From JAJYSO01 sp964495935 (lineage in GTDB: Bacteria > Bacteroidota > Bacteroidia > Flavobacteriales > Flavobacteriaceae), in contig CAZBXQ010000007.1 in assembly GCA_964495935.1 (NCBI GenBank), positions 1-64,000 of the forward strand: a stretch of DNA of 64,000 nucleotides, given 5' to 3'. This document shows, piece by piece, positions 34,594-43,903 of this stretch. A program made the position numbers and the translations under genes. The notes beneath the pieces are model-generated. The model did not search any database. It saw only the letters and a program-made list of their open reading frames with translations, and was not told the DNA's origin. Numbering within the stretch: position 1 is the stretch's first letter; each line of letters opens with the position of its first letter.

Positions 34594-35520
34594 AAAAATC
34601 TAAGAGTTGCAGTACTTATAATACTTCTATTAGCGGCTTTAGGAGGGGTGATAAACAGTGCGGAGGCATTAATTTCCGGATTTTTATTCACCTTGTTTTT
34701 TGGTAATCACTGGCAAACTATAAAAAGCAGAGGAATCAATTGGCTCTTAAAAATAGCGGTCATCGGATTGGGGTTCGGTATGTATATAAAAGAAACCTTG
34801 CAGACCGGAAGAGAAGGGCTGGGGTTGACTTTGTTTACCATTGGTTCTACCTTACTCCTTGGGTTTTTACTTACCCGAATTCTAAAATTAGATTCCAAGA
34901 CGGGCTATATGGTTTCTTCGGGAACCTCCATTTGCGGGGGAAGTGCAATTGCCGCAGTCTCCTCTGTTATCAAAGCATCGCCCCAGTCGATTTCGGTTGC
35001 TCTGGGAGTTGTATTTTTTCTTAATGCCGTAGCTTTATTTATTTTTCCGCCTATCGGTCATTATTTTCATCTTACACAAAAGCAATTTGGATTATGGGCC
35101 GCTGTGGCGATTCACGATACCAGCTCGGTGGTCGGAGCTGCTCTCGACTACGGGCAGCACGCTCTTCAAATTGCAACTACTGTAAAATTAGCACGAGCAC
35201 TATGGATTATCCCCATCTCCTTTCTTTCCATGTTATTTTTTAAAAGTAAGGAGGGCAAGGTGAAGATTCCTTGGTTTATTTTCCTCTTTGTTTTGGCCAT
35301 ACTTATCAATTCCTATTTAGATCTTCCTGCGGCCTTAACGACGACCATTACCCAAGGTGCCGAAAGGTTGCTCGTGGCCACCCTTGTACTTATCGGGAGT
35401 ACTCTTTCGATGGATGAGATTAAAAAAGCCGGAGCCAAACCATTTTTGCTGGGGGTTTCTTTATGGCTTTTTGTGTCGGTGAGTTCCCTGTATATTATTC
35501 TTCATTTCATGGTGCCTTAA
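34585..35520 (+). CDS. YeiH/UPF0324-family membrane protein, putative sulfate exporter
   Basis: The 311-residue inner-membrane protein has about nine or ten hydrophobic segments. Family motifs are visible: GSTLLLGFLLTRILKLD, the highly conserved SSGTSICGGSAIAAVSSVI (about 112-130) and AIHDTSSVVGAA. Members are called putative sulfate exporters, but the function is poorly proven. The LysR gene directly upstream and the shared TCGATAGGAT motif suggest control by that regulator. Confidence 0.88.
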   Translation: MTKKNLRVAVLIILLLAALGGVINSAEALISGFLFTLFFGNHWQTIKSRGINWLLKIAVIGLGFGMYIKETLQTGREGLGLTLFTIGSTLLLGFLLTRILKLDSKTGYMVSSGTSICGGSAIAAVSSVIKASPQSISVALGVVFFLNAVALFIFPPIGHYFHLTQKQFGLWAAVAIHDTSSVVGAALDYGQHALQIATTVKLARALWIIPISFLSMLFFKSKEGKVKIPWFIFLFVLAILINSYLDLPAALTTTITQGAERLLVATLVLIGSTLSMDEIKKAGAKPFLLGVSLWLFVSVSSLYIILHFMVP

Positions 35521-35615
35521 CTCCAACAATTTAAACAAATCGAGGATTCGTTGATGTTTCGGTGTTTTCGTTAAATCAGGGATCTTAAATTGGAGTTGCC
35601 CGTTGAGTGCAGTTC

Positions 35616-37838
35616 TCAAAGTTGCTCAATGATCTTCTGAATATGGGTATTAAATTTAGATAAAGCCTGATCCAGTTTTTTGATTTCAGGACCCACCTGG
35701 TCGAAGTGTTTTTCTTCAATGGATTCTCGAACTCCGGGAAGGGTTTTTACCCCATATCCGGTATAATATCCGGGAGCATAAATCAGGTTTTTAAACCATT
35801 CCCGATTAGGCAGGCCTTTGTCGATACTTAAAAAGCGTTCGCTTTTGTAAAGTGCTTTATTTAAGGCTTTAATCTTGGATTTTTGTGGGTTTTCGATTAG
35901 GCTTTCGTATGCTTTTTGATAATGGGTTGCCAGTGTTTTTAGCTTTGTCAGGGTCTCTTCGAGAGGATTGAAATTAAAGTTCGGAACCGGATCTTCCTTT
36001 TTGGGAGTCGTATAATAGGTGTTATTCTGATCTCGAATACTTTGATAGGCTTGATTCTCCACCCATTGATTATGAAGCTTTACCTGTTTACGCATTTCAT
36101 CGGCCATCTCTTCGATCTCCTTTTTGTAGCGGCCTAAGGTTTTTGAAAAATGAGAAAATTCAAAGGGAAGAATATCGGCATTGGCCAGGCGTAAAGTAGT
36201 TCTTCCCGCCACTTTGGCGAGGGTAACACCATATTCGAAGCCGGGATCCTTGTACTTTTTAAAGAATTTGTAGTTGTCGTATATAGAGTGGTATTCACCG
36301 CCGTTTCCTTGTCCGAAAAATCCGAGATTCAGGGACGCAATTCCCAAGTGCTGTAAAAAGACGGAATAGTCGGATCCGGAGCCCAGAGCACCAATCTTAT
36401 AATCGGTAACCTCTTCGTTTTTTTCGATCGATTCCTGATTGAGTTTGCGTTGTGCCAAAGGGATTTTTGCTTGAGGGTCTTCAACGTCGTAAGCAATTTC
36501 TGTAAAGAATTTTTCCAGGGTATGCGAACCACCGGCATAAAGAAATCCGCGTTCGCTGTTGTCGGTATTGATATAAGCCACGGCTTTTTCCCGTAATTCT
36601 TTAGCGTGGTCCTCGGCCCATTCGGTGGATCCCAGAAGCGCGAACTCTTCTCCGTCCCAGGCCGAAAAGATAATCGTTCGCTGGGGTTGAAATCCTTCTT
36701 TGGCAAGTTGACCAATAGCCATGGCTTCATTGAGTTCGGCGACCATTCCGCTCAACGGGTCGGCAGCACCGTTGACCCAGCCGTCGTGATGATTTCCCCG
36801 AATGACCCACTGGTCGGGATAAGTGCTTCCCTCCATTTTGGCGATAACGTTATGCACCGGGAGGATATCCCAGTTGAATGCTAACTTGAGGTGAACCTTA
36901 GTCTTATCATTACCTCCCACATGATAGGTGAGGGGGAGGCTTCCGGCCCAATCTTTGGGAGCTACAGCTCCGCTGAGTGCTTCCAAAAGGGGTTGTGCAT
37001 CTCCGTAGGAAATCGGTTGAACGGGTATTTTTTGAAGGGTTTGGGCTTCTTCTATAGGGAGTCTTTTTGCCTCTTTTGTAGAAGCGTAGCCCGGCGTGAG
37101 GGGATCGCCCGGATAGGTGGTGATATCCATTACGCTCCCGCGTTCAACGGAGGAATTGTTTTTAAATGGACCGTCGGGGTAAACATCTCCTTGGGTATAT
37201 CCGTCATCCCGGGGTTCTGAATAAATCAGGCAACCGATAGCACCGTGTTCGTATGCGATTTTGGGTTTGATACCCCGAAAGGACCGTCCGTATTTTACAA
37301 TGACGATTTTTCCTTTCACCGAAATGCCGAGTTCTTCTAACTTCTTATAATCTTCCTGAGCCCCGTAATTGACAAAAACCAGATCTCCGGTAATGTCACC
37401 ATCGGCTGAATAGGCGTTGTAAGTGGGGAGTTGTTCTTGGGTTTGAGCGGTGTAGGGATCGCCGTCGATGATTCTTTCTTGCAATTTGGCCTTATAGGTT
37501 GTGGGAGAAAGTAACTCGAGTACCCGGGTTTTAGGGGTGGGAGCCAAGACGTGGTAGGTTTTAATCTCGCTGTCATAGCCCCAAGATTTAAAAAGAGAAT
37601 CCAGATATAAGGCATTGGCTTCATCATAAGCCGACCCTACGTGATGAGGCCGTGCGGCCAATCGTTTCATCCATCGATCCAGATTTTCGGCCTGAATTTT
37701 TTGATCGAATTTTCTTTCGAGTTGGTGTTGTTCTTGACTGTTATCGCCCAGAAAGCCCATGATGGGATCGTTTTGAGCATGTAGTAAAGAGGTCATAAAA
37801 ATAAGGGTTAGAAGAGGGAACAGCAGTCTGAAATTCAT
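35616..37838 (-). CDS. M28B-family metallopeptidase, glutamate carboxypeptidase II-like
   Basis: The 740-residue exported peptidase has a signal peptide (ending LLHAQ, about residue 22). Its domain order matches PSMA and the transferrin receptor: a protease-associated domain (about 130-260), a zinc peptidase domain (about 320-560), and a helical dimerisation domain to the end. Zinc and catalytic residues are present by comparison: H350 and D360 in NHHDGWVNGAADP, E397/E398 in WDGEEFALLGS, D426 in INTDNS, and the His of YHSIYDNY. It should act in the periplasm or outside the cell on peptides with acidic ends, though specificity is a guess. It stands alone, convergent with the YeiH-type gene. 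Confidence 0.93.
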   Translation of the reverse strand: MNFRLLFPLLTLIFMTSLLHAQNDPIMGFLGDNSQEQHQLERKFDQKIQAENLDRWMKRLAARPHHVGSAYDEANALYLDSLFKSWGYDSEIKTYHVLAPTPKTRVLELLSPTTYKAKLQERIIDGDPYTAQTQEQLPTYNAYSADGDITGDLVFVNYGAQEDYKKLEELGISVKGKIVIVKYGRSFRGIKPKIAYEHGAIGCLIYSEPRDDGYTQGDVYPDGPFKNNSSVERGSVMDITTYPGDPLTPGYASTKEAKRLPIEEAQTLQKIPVQPISYGDAQPLLEALSGAVAPKDWAGSLPLTYHVGGNDKTKVHLKLAFNWDILPVHNVIAKMEGSTYPDQWVIRGNHHDGWVNGAADPLSGMVAELNEAMAIGQLAKEGFQPQRTIIFSAWDGEEFALLGSTEWAEDHAKELREKAVAYINTDNSERGFLYAGGSHTLEKFFTEIAYDVEDPQAKIPLAQRKLNQESIEKNEEVTDYKIGALGSGSDYSVFLQHLGIASLNLGFFGQGNGGEYHSIYDNYKFFKKYKDPGFEYGVTLAKVAGRTTLRLANADILPFEFSHFSKTLGRYKKEIEEMADEMRKQVKLHNQWVENQAYQSIRDQNNTYYTTPKKEDPVPNFNFNPLEETLTKLKTLATHYQKAYESLIENPQKSKIKALNKALYKSERFLSIDKGLPNREWFKNLIYAPGYYTGYGVKTLPGVRESIEEKHFDQVGPEIKKLDQALSKFNTHIQKIIEQL

Positions 37839-38272
37839 AGGAAGATAATAGTAATAATACGGTTGGTACCTCTCGGGTTTTTGAATTTCCGAAAGAACGG
37901 GTTGAGTTTTGCATACTAAAAGTACAATAAATTTAATGTTTTAGGCAAAAAGTGTCGGTTCATTTTCTGAGGTGGTTTAAACTTTTGGGATTGAAGCGAA
38001 AATTATTGTTCCAGATGACGGCTTTTTTGTAGAGCATAGCCATAGCTACGATCGAAAAAAAGACTAAATCTGGGGCAATAAGATCATTTTATAGCCAATT
38101 TTTGAAAGTTTAAATGACCTCTCTAAGGAGAAATAAATCAAATGTCAAAACAGCTGATGAGCTATCCTTTCCCGATCTTTTTTTGGAATGTAGGCTAAGA
38201 AGGTTTATATGGGATTATATTCCTTTTTTACACCGTGGTAAATGGGGGAGAAGACCATCGGATGGGATGTTT
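37839..38272. other. 434-base gap with MITE copy B
   Basis: The only structure recognised is MITE copy B (37969-38121). A 141-codon + strand frame (38114-38539) that starts at its right end runs antisense to the next gene and is not considered real. No terminator for the gene to the right was recognised. Confidence 0.65.
37969..38121. mobile_element. MITE copy B, 153 bases
   Basis: This copy has the same ends as copy A (GAGGTGGTTTAAACTTT and the reverse complement of GAGGTCATTTAAACTTT) and the same orientation. It is flanked by TCT on both sides, a likely 3-base target duplication. Relative to copy A it lacks a few bases near position 30 and has a handful of substitutions. Confidence 0.8.
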
Positions 38273-38659
38273 TTAGTTGATGAATTCAGCCTGTGTAATG
38301 GTAGCGATACTATCTGTTGTTTTGCATTCTTCGATATGCAGTCGGAGTTTCCGGTTTTGATGCTCCCCATCGACCAGATATATTCTGCAAGGTGCTTGAG
38401 TACTTGTTTTGCTCTTGGCAAAATCCACTTTTCCCTGATGCAGCAATTTCCGGATAACGACTGTATCAATCTTGTGAGTTTCAAAAAAATCGATAGCGAG
38501 CGGACTTATTTCCCGGTGTTTAAATCGAATTTCTTTTAAGACGCGTTCATTGGGAAAGTAGGAGCAGGAGCTTTTTTTTCCTCCCAGAAAGAAAAAGACA
38601 AAAACGAGTCCGATAGCAAAACCACCCAGATAATAAACAAAGCGCTTAAAAAGGTTCAT
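38273..38659 (-). CDS. Small membrane-anchored protein, DUF4258-like
   Basis: The 128-residue protein has an N-terminal membrane helix (about 8-28, YYLGGFAIGLVFVFFFLGG), then a cysteine-containing stretch and a small domain ending in VDGEHQNRKLRLHIEEC. Only 3 bases separate it from the alanine dehydrogenase stop, so it is co-transcribed with that gene. A similar pair is known to me from other flavobacteria, where the small protein is labelled DUF4258. No function is known. Confidence 0.7.
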   Translation of the reverse strand: MNLFKRFVYYLGGFAIGLVFVFFFLGGKKSSCSYFPNERVLKEIRFKHREISPLAIDFFETHKIDTVVIRKLLHQGKVDFAKSKTSTQAPCRIYLVDGEHQNRKLRLHIEECKTTDSIATITQAEFIN

Positions 38660-38662
38660 GCC

Positions 38663-39856
38663 CTAAAAGATTAGCAGATTGATATCCCGGTAGTTCAGGT
38701 TGAACCATTCGGCAACAGATTTATTGGTAAGGATACCGTGATAACTGTATAGTCCATTGCGCAATCCACGATTAAAGCGAAGGGTATTCTCGAGTCCCCC
38801 TTCCTCGCCGATATGCAACAACGAGGTAACCAGGATATTACTTAGACAGATCGAGGCCGATCGCGGGTATCGAGAAGGAAGATTGGGAACGCCATAATGA
38901 ACCACGTCATGTTTTACATACACCGGATGCTCGTGTGTGGTGACCTCGGAGGTTTCTACACAACCGCCCATATCGATGCTAACATCGACGATAATGGAAC
39001 CCGGTTTCATATTCTCAACCATCGTTTCACTAATCACGATGGGGGTTCTTTCCTTCCCCCGAATGGCACCGATTACTACGTCGGCACGTTTTAAAGCTTT
39101 GAGTAGGGTATTGGGTTGCAGGGTAGAAGTGTAAACCGGATGCTCGACAAAATTCTGCAGTTCCCGTAGTTTGGTAATCGATTGGTCAAAAACCTTGGGA
39201 TTGGTACCCAGCCCAAGGGCAGTTCGGGCAGCAAATCGGCCCACGGTTCCGGCCCCGATAATAACGATGTTTAAAGGGGGAACTCCGGCGATATTCCCGA
39301 AGATAAGCCCTTTCCCGGGGCTGGCCAGAAAGTCGGAGGCAATAAGAATGGAGGCCGTTCCGGCAATTTCACTTAATGCCGTGACAATGGGAAATATACC
39401 TTCTTCATTTTTGATGTGTTCAAAGGCCAGTGCCGTAATGTGCTTTTCGATCAGCTTTTTAAAATATTCTTTCGTTTGCGTTTTAATTTGAAGCGCAGAA
39501 AGAAGAATGGTCTGCGGGTTCATATAGTCCAGTTCTTCTTCGGTGGGCGGTTCCACTTTTAAGATCAATGGACAGCCGAAAACTTTTTTGGTACTACTGG
39601 TTATTTCGGCTCCGGCTTCGGCATAATCCCGATTGCTGAAACCGGCGTCTTTTCCGGCATCTCGCTCGATTAATACGCGATGACCGTTGGCCGTGAGATG
39701 GGTCACTGCATCGGGGGTGAGACAGACCCGTTTTTCCTGAAAAGAGTGCTCTTTGGGGATTCCAATAAATAAATCCCCCCGGTGTCGCCCCACTTCCAGT
39801 TTCTCTTCTTGGGGAAGGAGCTCGGTTTTTGAAAAGGGAGTTATTAAACTTGGCAT
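38663..39856 (-). CDS. ald: Alanine dehydrogenase
   Basis: The 397-residue enzyme should interconvert L-alanine and pyruvate with NAD in the cytosol. Visible signs are the N-terminal family stretch IGIPKEHSFQEKRVCLTPDA, a lysine/arginine-rich pyruvate-binding region, and the Rossmann motif IIGAGTVGRFAART (about 204-217). The length is slightly more than the usual 370 because of about 25 extra N-terminal residues, as in other flavobacterial copies. The related transhydrogenase alpha subunit is less likely because no membrane segment or beta gene is near. Confidence 0.9.
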   Translation of the reverse strand: MPSLITPFSKTELLPQEEKLEVGRHRGDLFIGIPKEHSFQEKRVCLTPDAVTHLTANGHRVLIERDAGKDAGFSNRDYAEAGAEITSSTKKVFGCPLILKVEPPTEEELDYMNPQTILLSALQIKTQTKEYFKKLIEKHITALAFEHIKNEEGIFPIVTALSEIAGTASILIASDFLASPGKGLIFGNIAGVPPLNIVIIGAGTVGRFAARTALGLGTNPKVFDQSITKLRELQNFVEHPVYTSTLQPNTLLKALKRADVVIGAIRGKERTPIVISETMVENMKPGSIIVDVSIDMGGCVETSEVTTHEHPVYVKHDVVHYGVPNLPSRYPRSASICLSNILVTSLLHIGEEGGLENTLRFNRGLRNGLYSYHGILTNKSVAEWFNLNYRDINLLIF

Positions 39857-39952
39857 AAAAGTGTAAAAACAGCTTACAATTTACTATAAAAACTCAGAAT
39901 AATCAAGTTCATCACAAAACCTTAAGAGAATAAGGAAAACCCCTGCTCGTCC

Positions 39953-41827
39953 TTATTTTTTTAACTTTTTCTGCCGCTCTGCCTCTTCCATCATTTCCTG
40001 CATCTTACGCTGGAAACGACTCTGTTTTTTGGGTTTCTTTTTATTCTCCTGAATTTGGGCGTGAATTTTATCTTCATCGATAAAATAATTTTTGATCGTC
40101 AGTACAATTCCAATCGAAATTAAGTTCGAAGTCAGGTAGTAAACCGAAAGCCCGCTGGGATAAGAATTAAAGAAGAATAACATAAAGATCGGGGAGAGGT
40201 ACATGATAAATTTCATGTTGGGCATCCCCGGTTGTTTCGGCATGTTATTCATATTTTGTCCTGTGGTAAGCATCATATACACAAAGATGGCTCCCGAAGC
40301 CAACAGCGGGAACAGGCTCACGTGATCTCCATAAAACGGGATCTTAAACGGAAGCTCGGCGATGACATCATAACTGGCTAAATCGTCGGCCCATAAAAAA
40401 CTCTTGTGCCGCAAATTAAAAGCACTGGGGAACAATCGGAAAAGTGCATAGAAGATGGGAATCTGAATTAATCCCACTAAGCAGCCACTGGCCGGATTAA
40501 TACCGGCCTTGCGGTTGAGCTTCATGGTCTCCTGCTGCTGCTTCATTTTGTTGTCTCCATATTTTTCTTTGATCGCATCGATTTCGGGACGTAAAACCTT
40601 CTGCTTGGCTTGCGATACATATTGTTTGTACTGTACCGGAGACAAGAGTAATTTGACAATAATAGTAAGGATGATAATTGCGATTCCGGCCGGTAAGAAC
40701 TGCATAAAAAAGCTCAGTACCGGAATAAAAATATATTTGTTGATCCATCCGAATATTCCCCAGCCCATAGGAACAATTTCATCGAGGTCCTTTTTGTAGG
40801 TACGTAAAATTTCATAATCACTGGGTCCGTAATACAGGTTCAGATTTTCCTGAAGGTTTCCGCCTTTGAGTTCAAGCGGAAAGGTCGAGGCAAAACTTTT
40901 GGTAAAGACGGTATCTACATCGGTGTCTTTGGAAATATCTTGAATGGCCATATTTCCTTTTTGGAACTTGGAATCGTTCAGCAGGATGGAAGAGAAAAAG
41001 TGCTGGCGATAGGCGACCCATGAGATGTCCGTAGCATCTTTGTCCCCATCTCGACTTCGGCTGCTGTTTTTGTTGCCTTCATAATGCCAAATGCTCTCGG
41101 TGTACCGCTTTTCAAAGTCGATACTCTTGTCGTTTCGGAAGGCATCCATAGTCCAGTTTAAGGTGACATCTCCGGCCTGATTAATGATCTTCTCCAACCC
41201 CCGGGACTGGATGGTGAAATCCATCATATAATCATTGGGCTTCAGGGTATAAATGTATTCCAGATATTGATCCTCCGATACTTTTCCTTTCATGGAGAGA
41301 ATGATATGGTCTCCGTTTTTTTGAACATGCGGTTCAAAATAGAGATCTCGGGTATCTATTTTCTGATTCTCTGTGGTCATGAATTTCAGCCCCAGTGAAG
41401 CGTTGCCATCCTTAATCAGATAGATGGGGAGAGAATCGTGATCGACCAACTGTTTTAATTCGACTTCGCTGATTTCTCCTCCTTTATTTTGGACCGTAAT
41501 TTTTAATAAATTGTTTTCAATTGTAGTCGATTTATCCTGCGCCGAAGGTAAACCGGCAGAATAGCTGAAAGCCCCCAGTTTATCCAGTTCTTGGGCACGG
41601 GCAATGGAATCGGCTGCTGCGATTTGGGCTTTTACGGCGGTACTGTCGATGCGTTGAGGTGTGGAGGAAACGGCAGTACTGTCTTGATCAACTTGCTCGG
41701 TTTCATCCTGATTTGGGTGGGTTTGCTCCCGGTTCTTTTGATTTCGATTTAACATGTAAAGTAAAATCGCACCAATCAAAAGAAGCCCAATCAGCGAATT
41801 GGTATCAAATTTCTTCTTTTCTTCCAT
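39953..41827 (-). CDS. yidC: YidC/Oxa1 membrane protein insertase
   Basis: The 624-residue insertase places proteins in the inner membrane alone or with SecYEG. It has the first helix (about 10-26), a large periplasmic beta-domain (about 80-350), and the conserved five-helix region from about residue 360, including a basic cytoplasmic hairpin (KQYVSQAKQKVLRPEIDAIKEKYGDNK) and LIQIPIFYALFRLF. It ends in a lysine-rich tail that can touch the ribosome. It lies downstream of pyrG, the normal flavobacterial order. A YidD gene, its usual helper, is found separately at 56171. Confidence 0.97.
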   Translation of the reverse strand: MEEKKKFDTNSLIGLLLIGAILLYMLNRNQKNREQTHPNQDETEQVDQDSTAVSSTPQRIDSTAVKAQIAAADSIARAQELDKLGAFSYSAGLPSAQDKSTTIENNLLKITVQNKGGEISEVELKQLVDHDSLPIYLIKDGNASLGLKFMTTENQKIDTRDLYFEPHVQKNGDHIILSMKGKVSEDQYLEYIYTLKPNDYMMDFTIQSRGLEKIINQAGDVTLNWTMDAFRNDKSIDFEKRYTESIWHYEGNKNSSRSRDGDKDATDISWVAYRQHFFSSILLNDSKFQKGNMAIQDISKDTDVDTVFTKSFASTFPLELKGGNLQENLNLYYGPSDYEILRTYKKDLDEIVPMGWGIFGWINKYIFIPVLSFFMQFLPAGIAIIILTIIVKLLLSPVQYKQYVSQAKQKVLRPEIDAIKEKYGDNKMKQQQETMKLNRKAGINPASGCLVGLIQIPIFYALFRLFPSAFNLRHKSFLWADDLASYDVIAELPFKIPFYGDHVSLFPLLASGAIFVYMMLTTGQNMNNMPKQPGMPNMKFIMYLSPIFMLFFFNSYPSGLSVYYLTSNLISIGIVLTIKNYFIDEDKIHAQIQENKKKPKKQSRFQRKMQEMMEEAERQKKLKK

Positions 41828-41939
41828 TATAACGAGATAATAGTATGTCTTTTCCCCTTTTCAGGGTTTGCAAAAATGCTAAAATTATTGGTATTAGCTG
41901 AATTTAGAGTAATAAAATTAACGCCGGTGTTATTCCTGC

Positions 41940-43556
41940 TTATTTTCTTTCCGCATATTTCTTTGCTGCTCGTACAAAATCAACAAATAAAGGATGCGGA
42001 TTGGCCACTGTACTTTTATATTCAGGATGATACTGGACCCCGATAAACCAGGGGTGATCGGGCAGTTCAATGACTTCTACCAATTTTGTTTTGGGATTAT
42101 AGCCGGAGCAGCGCATTCCCGCTTTTTCCAGTCGTTTCCGATAAGCATTGTTGAGTTCGTAGCGATGTCGATGACGCTCACTGATAACGGGCTTACCGTA
42201 TATTTTTTGAACCAAACTTCCATCTGCCAATTCACAATCCCAAGCCCCCAAACGCATAGTGCCTCCCAGATCGACAACCGATTTTTGTTCTTCCATGATA
42301 TCGATTACCGGGTCGGGCGTGTTCCTGCGTATTTCGGTAGAATTGGCATCGGGGAGCTGAAGAACGTCCCGAGCAAATTCAATGACCGAGAGCTGCATGC
42401 CTAAACAAATACCAAAAAAGGGAATCTTGTTTTCTCGGGCATACCGAATGGCTCGTAGTTTTCCTTCGGTTCCTCGTTTTCCAAAACCGGGTGCAACCAA
42501 TATCCCCTGGAGGGCTTCGAGTCGTTTTTCGGGATTGTTCTTTCCAATAGACTCGGCTTTAATGCTTTTTATGTTGATTTTTACTTCATTTTCGGAACCG
42601 GCATGAACAAAAGATTCTAAGATAGATTTGTAGGAATCCTGAAGTTCAATGTATTTTCCAACCAGTCCGATGGTTATTTCGGATTTCGGATGTTTTAGAC
42701 GTTTGAGAAAATGATTCCAATGTTTTAAATCCGGTTTGTGGTTCTCCGGGAGATCCAGTTTTTTCAAAGCCACCCGATCGAGGCCTTCCTCCAACATATT
42801 ATTGGGGACGTCATAAATAACATCGGCATCGATGGATTGGATGACCTCTTCTTTTTTAACGTTACAAAACAAGGCCAGTTTTTCTCGTAAATCATCGGTG
42901 AGTTCATGTTCGGTACGGCACACCAATATATCGGCACTGATACCGGCTTCCATCAGGGTTTTAACGCTGTGTTGAGTGGGTTTGGTCTTGAGCTCTTTAG
43001 CGGCTGCCAGATAGGGGATTAAGGTCAAGTGAATGATAAGGGTATTGTGATCGCCCAGTTCCCATTTTAATTGTCGTACGGCTTCGACAAAGGGGAAGGA
43101 TTCGATATCTCCTACGGTTCCGCCAATCTCGGTAATCACGATATCATAGTCGCCGGAGCGTCCTAAGATTTGCATCCGGTCTTTAATTTCATTGGTAATA
43201 TGAGGAATGATCTGTACGGTTTTTCCCAAGTATTCTCCGCGGCGTTCTTTTTGAATTACACTTTGATAGATACGCCCGGTTGTGACGTTATTGGCTTGGG
43301 AGGTATTGACGTTAAGGAAACGTTCGTAATGGCCTAAATCCAAATCCGTTTCGGCACCGTCTTCGGTCACGTAGCACTCTCCGTGTTCATAGGGATTTAG
43401 TGTCCCGGGGTCGATATTGATATAAGGATCAAATTTTTGAATCGTCGCCGTATATCCGCGAGCTTGAAGTAGTTTGGCTAATGAAGCAGCGATAATTCCT
43501 TTCCCGAGAGACGAAGAAACACCGCCGGTTACAAAAATATATTTTGTGTCGGCCAT
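41940..43556 (-). CDS. pyrG: CTP synthase
   Basis: The 538-residue enzyme makes CTP from UTP, ATP and glutamine. The N-terminal synthetase domain has ITGGVSSSLGKGI (about 10-22) and the DPYIN/DGAETDLDLGHYERF stretch. The C-terminal class I amidotransferase has the nucleophile Cys in FGICLGMQ (about residue 380) and the His/Glu pair in YHPEY near the end. The length is standard. It sits between DUF3820 and yidC, with a TAnnTTTG box upstream. Confidence 0.98.
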   Translation of the reverse strand: MADTKYIFVTGGVSSSLGKGIIAASLAKLLQARGYTATIQKFDPYINIDPGTLNPYEHGECYVTEDGAETDLDLGHYERFLNVNTSQANNVTTGRIYQSVIQKERRGEYLGKTVQIIPHITNEIKDRMQILGRSGDYDIVITEIGGTVGDIESFPFVEAVRQLKWELGDHNTLIIHLTLIPYLAAAKELKTKPTQHSVKTLMEAGISADILVCRTEHELTDDLREKLALFCNVKKEEVIQSIDADVIYDVPNNMLEEGLDRVALKKLDLPENHKPDLKHWNHFLKRLKHPKSEITIGLVGKYIELQDSYKSILESFVHAGSENEVKINIKSIKAESIGKNNPEKRLEALQGILVAPGFGKRGTEGKLRAIRYARENKIPFFGICLGMQLSVIEFARDVLQLPDANSTEIRRNTPDPVIDIMEEQKSVVDLGGTMRLGAWDCELADGSLVQKIYGKPVISERHRHRYELNNAYRKRLEKAGMRCSGYNPKTKLVEVIELPDHPWFIGVQYHPEYKSTVANPHPLFVDFVRAAKKYAERK

Positions 43557-43590
43557 GGTTTTGAAGTTTCAATTTTGTCTTTACGGGACG

Positions 43591-43598
43591 CAAAGGTA
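43591..43598 (-). promoter_or_regulatory. -7 box TACCTTTG before pyrG
   Basis: On the - strand the sequence reads TACCTTTG, an exact TAnnTTTG match, 34 bases before the pyrG ATG. It lies in the 80-base gap after the DUF3820 gene. Confidence 0.55.
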
Positions 43599-43636
43599 TA
43601 TATTTTGAAGGATAATAAGCCGAAACCCGGAGAATA

Positions 43637-43903
43637 TTATGATTTGGATGGTCGCGGATAGAAAGTTCTGATTTTACGAAGTATTGGAGATCGACCATTA
43701 CTCTTTAATTCCAAGGCCTCCTGCATGAGCCGGCCGAGCTTTCCCGAAGGGAACCCCTGCTGTTTAAACCAGATGTAATAGGACTCCGGAATGACCGAAA
43801 GATAGACTCCCTTATATTTTCCAAAAGGCATTTTGTAATGAGCCAATTCGATGAGCTTTTCCGAAGCCGGAAGATCCGGTTTAGGGATGTTTCTCCGTGT
43901 CAT
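43637..43903 (-). CDS. DUF3820 protein
   Basis: The 88-residue protein is of the small DUF3820 family, sometimes called 'putative quorum-sensing-regulated virulence factor'. The family signature MPFGKYKGVYLSVIPESYY is present. Its start codon shares one base with the stop of the upstream plug gene (TAATG), so the two are translationally coupled. Function is unknown. Its fixed place between the T9SS plug and pyrG genes is common in Flavobacteriia as recalled. Confidence 0.88.
   Translation of the reverse strand: MTRRNIPKPDLPASEKLIELAHYKMPFGKYKGVYLSVIPESYYIWFKQQGFPSGKLGRLMQEALELKSNGRSPILRKIRTFYPRPSKS

Noticed and set aside
35521..35615. Bidirectional terminator between the YeiH-type gene and the M28 gene
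   Set aside because: Only a weak CTCCAA/TTGGAG pairing with a long loop is present and no T run follows.
38114..38539. A 141-codon + strand frame beginning at the right end of MITE copy B
   Set aside because: It runs antisense through the DUF4258-like gene, which has a good operon position, and its protein has no recognisable feature.
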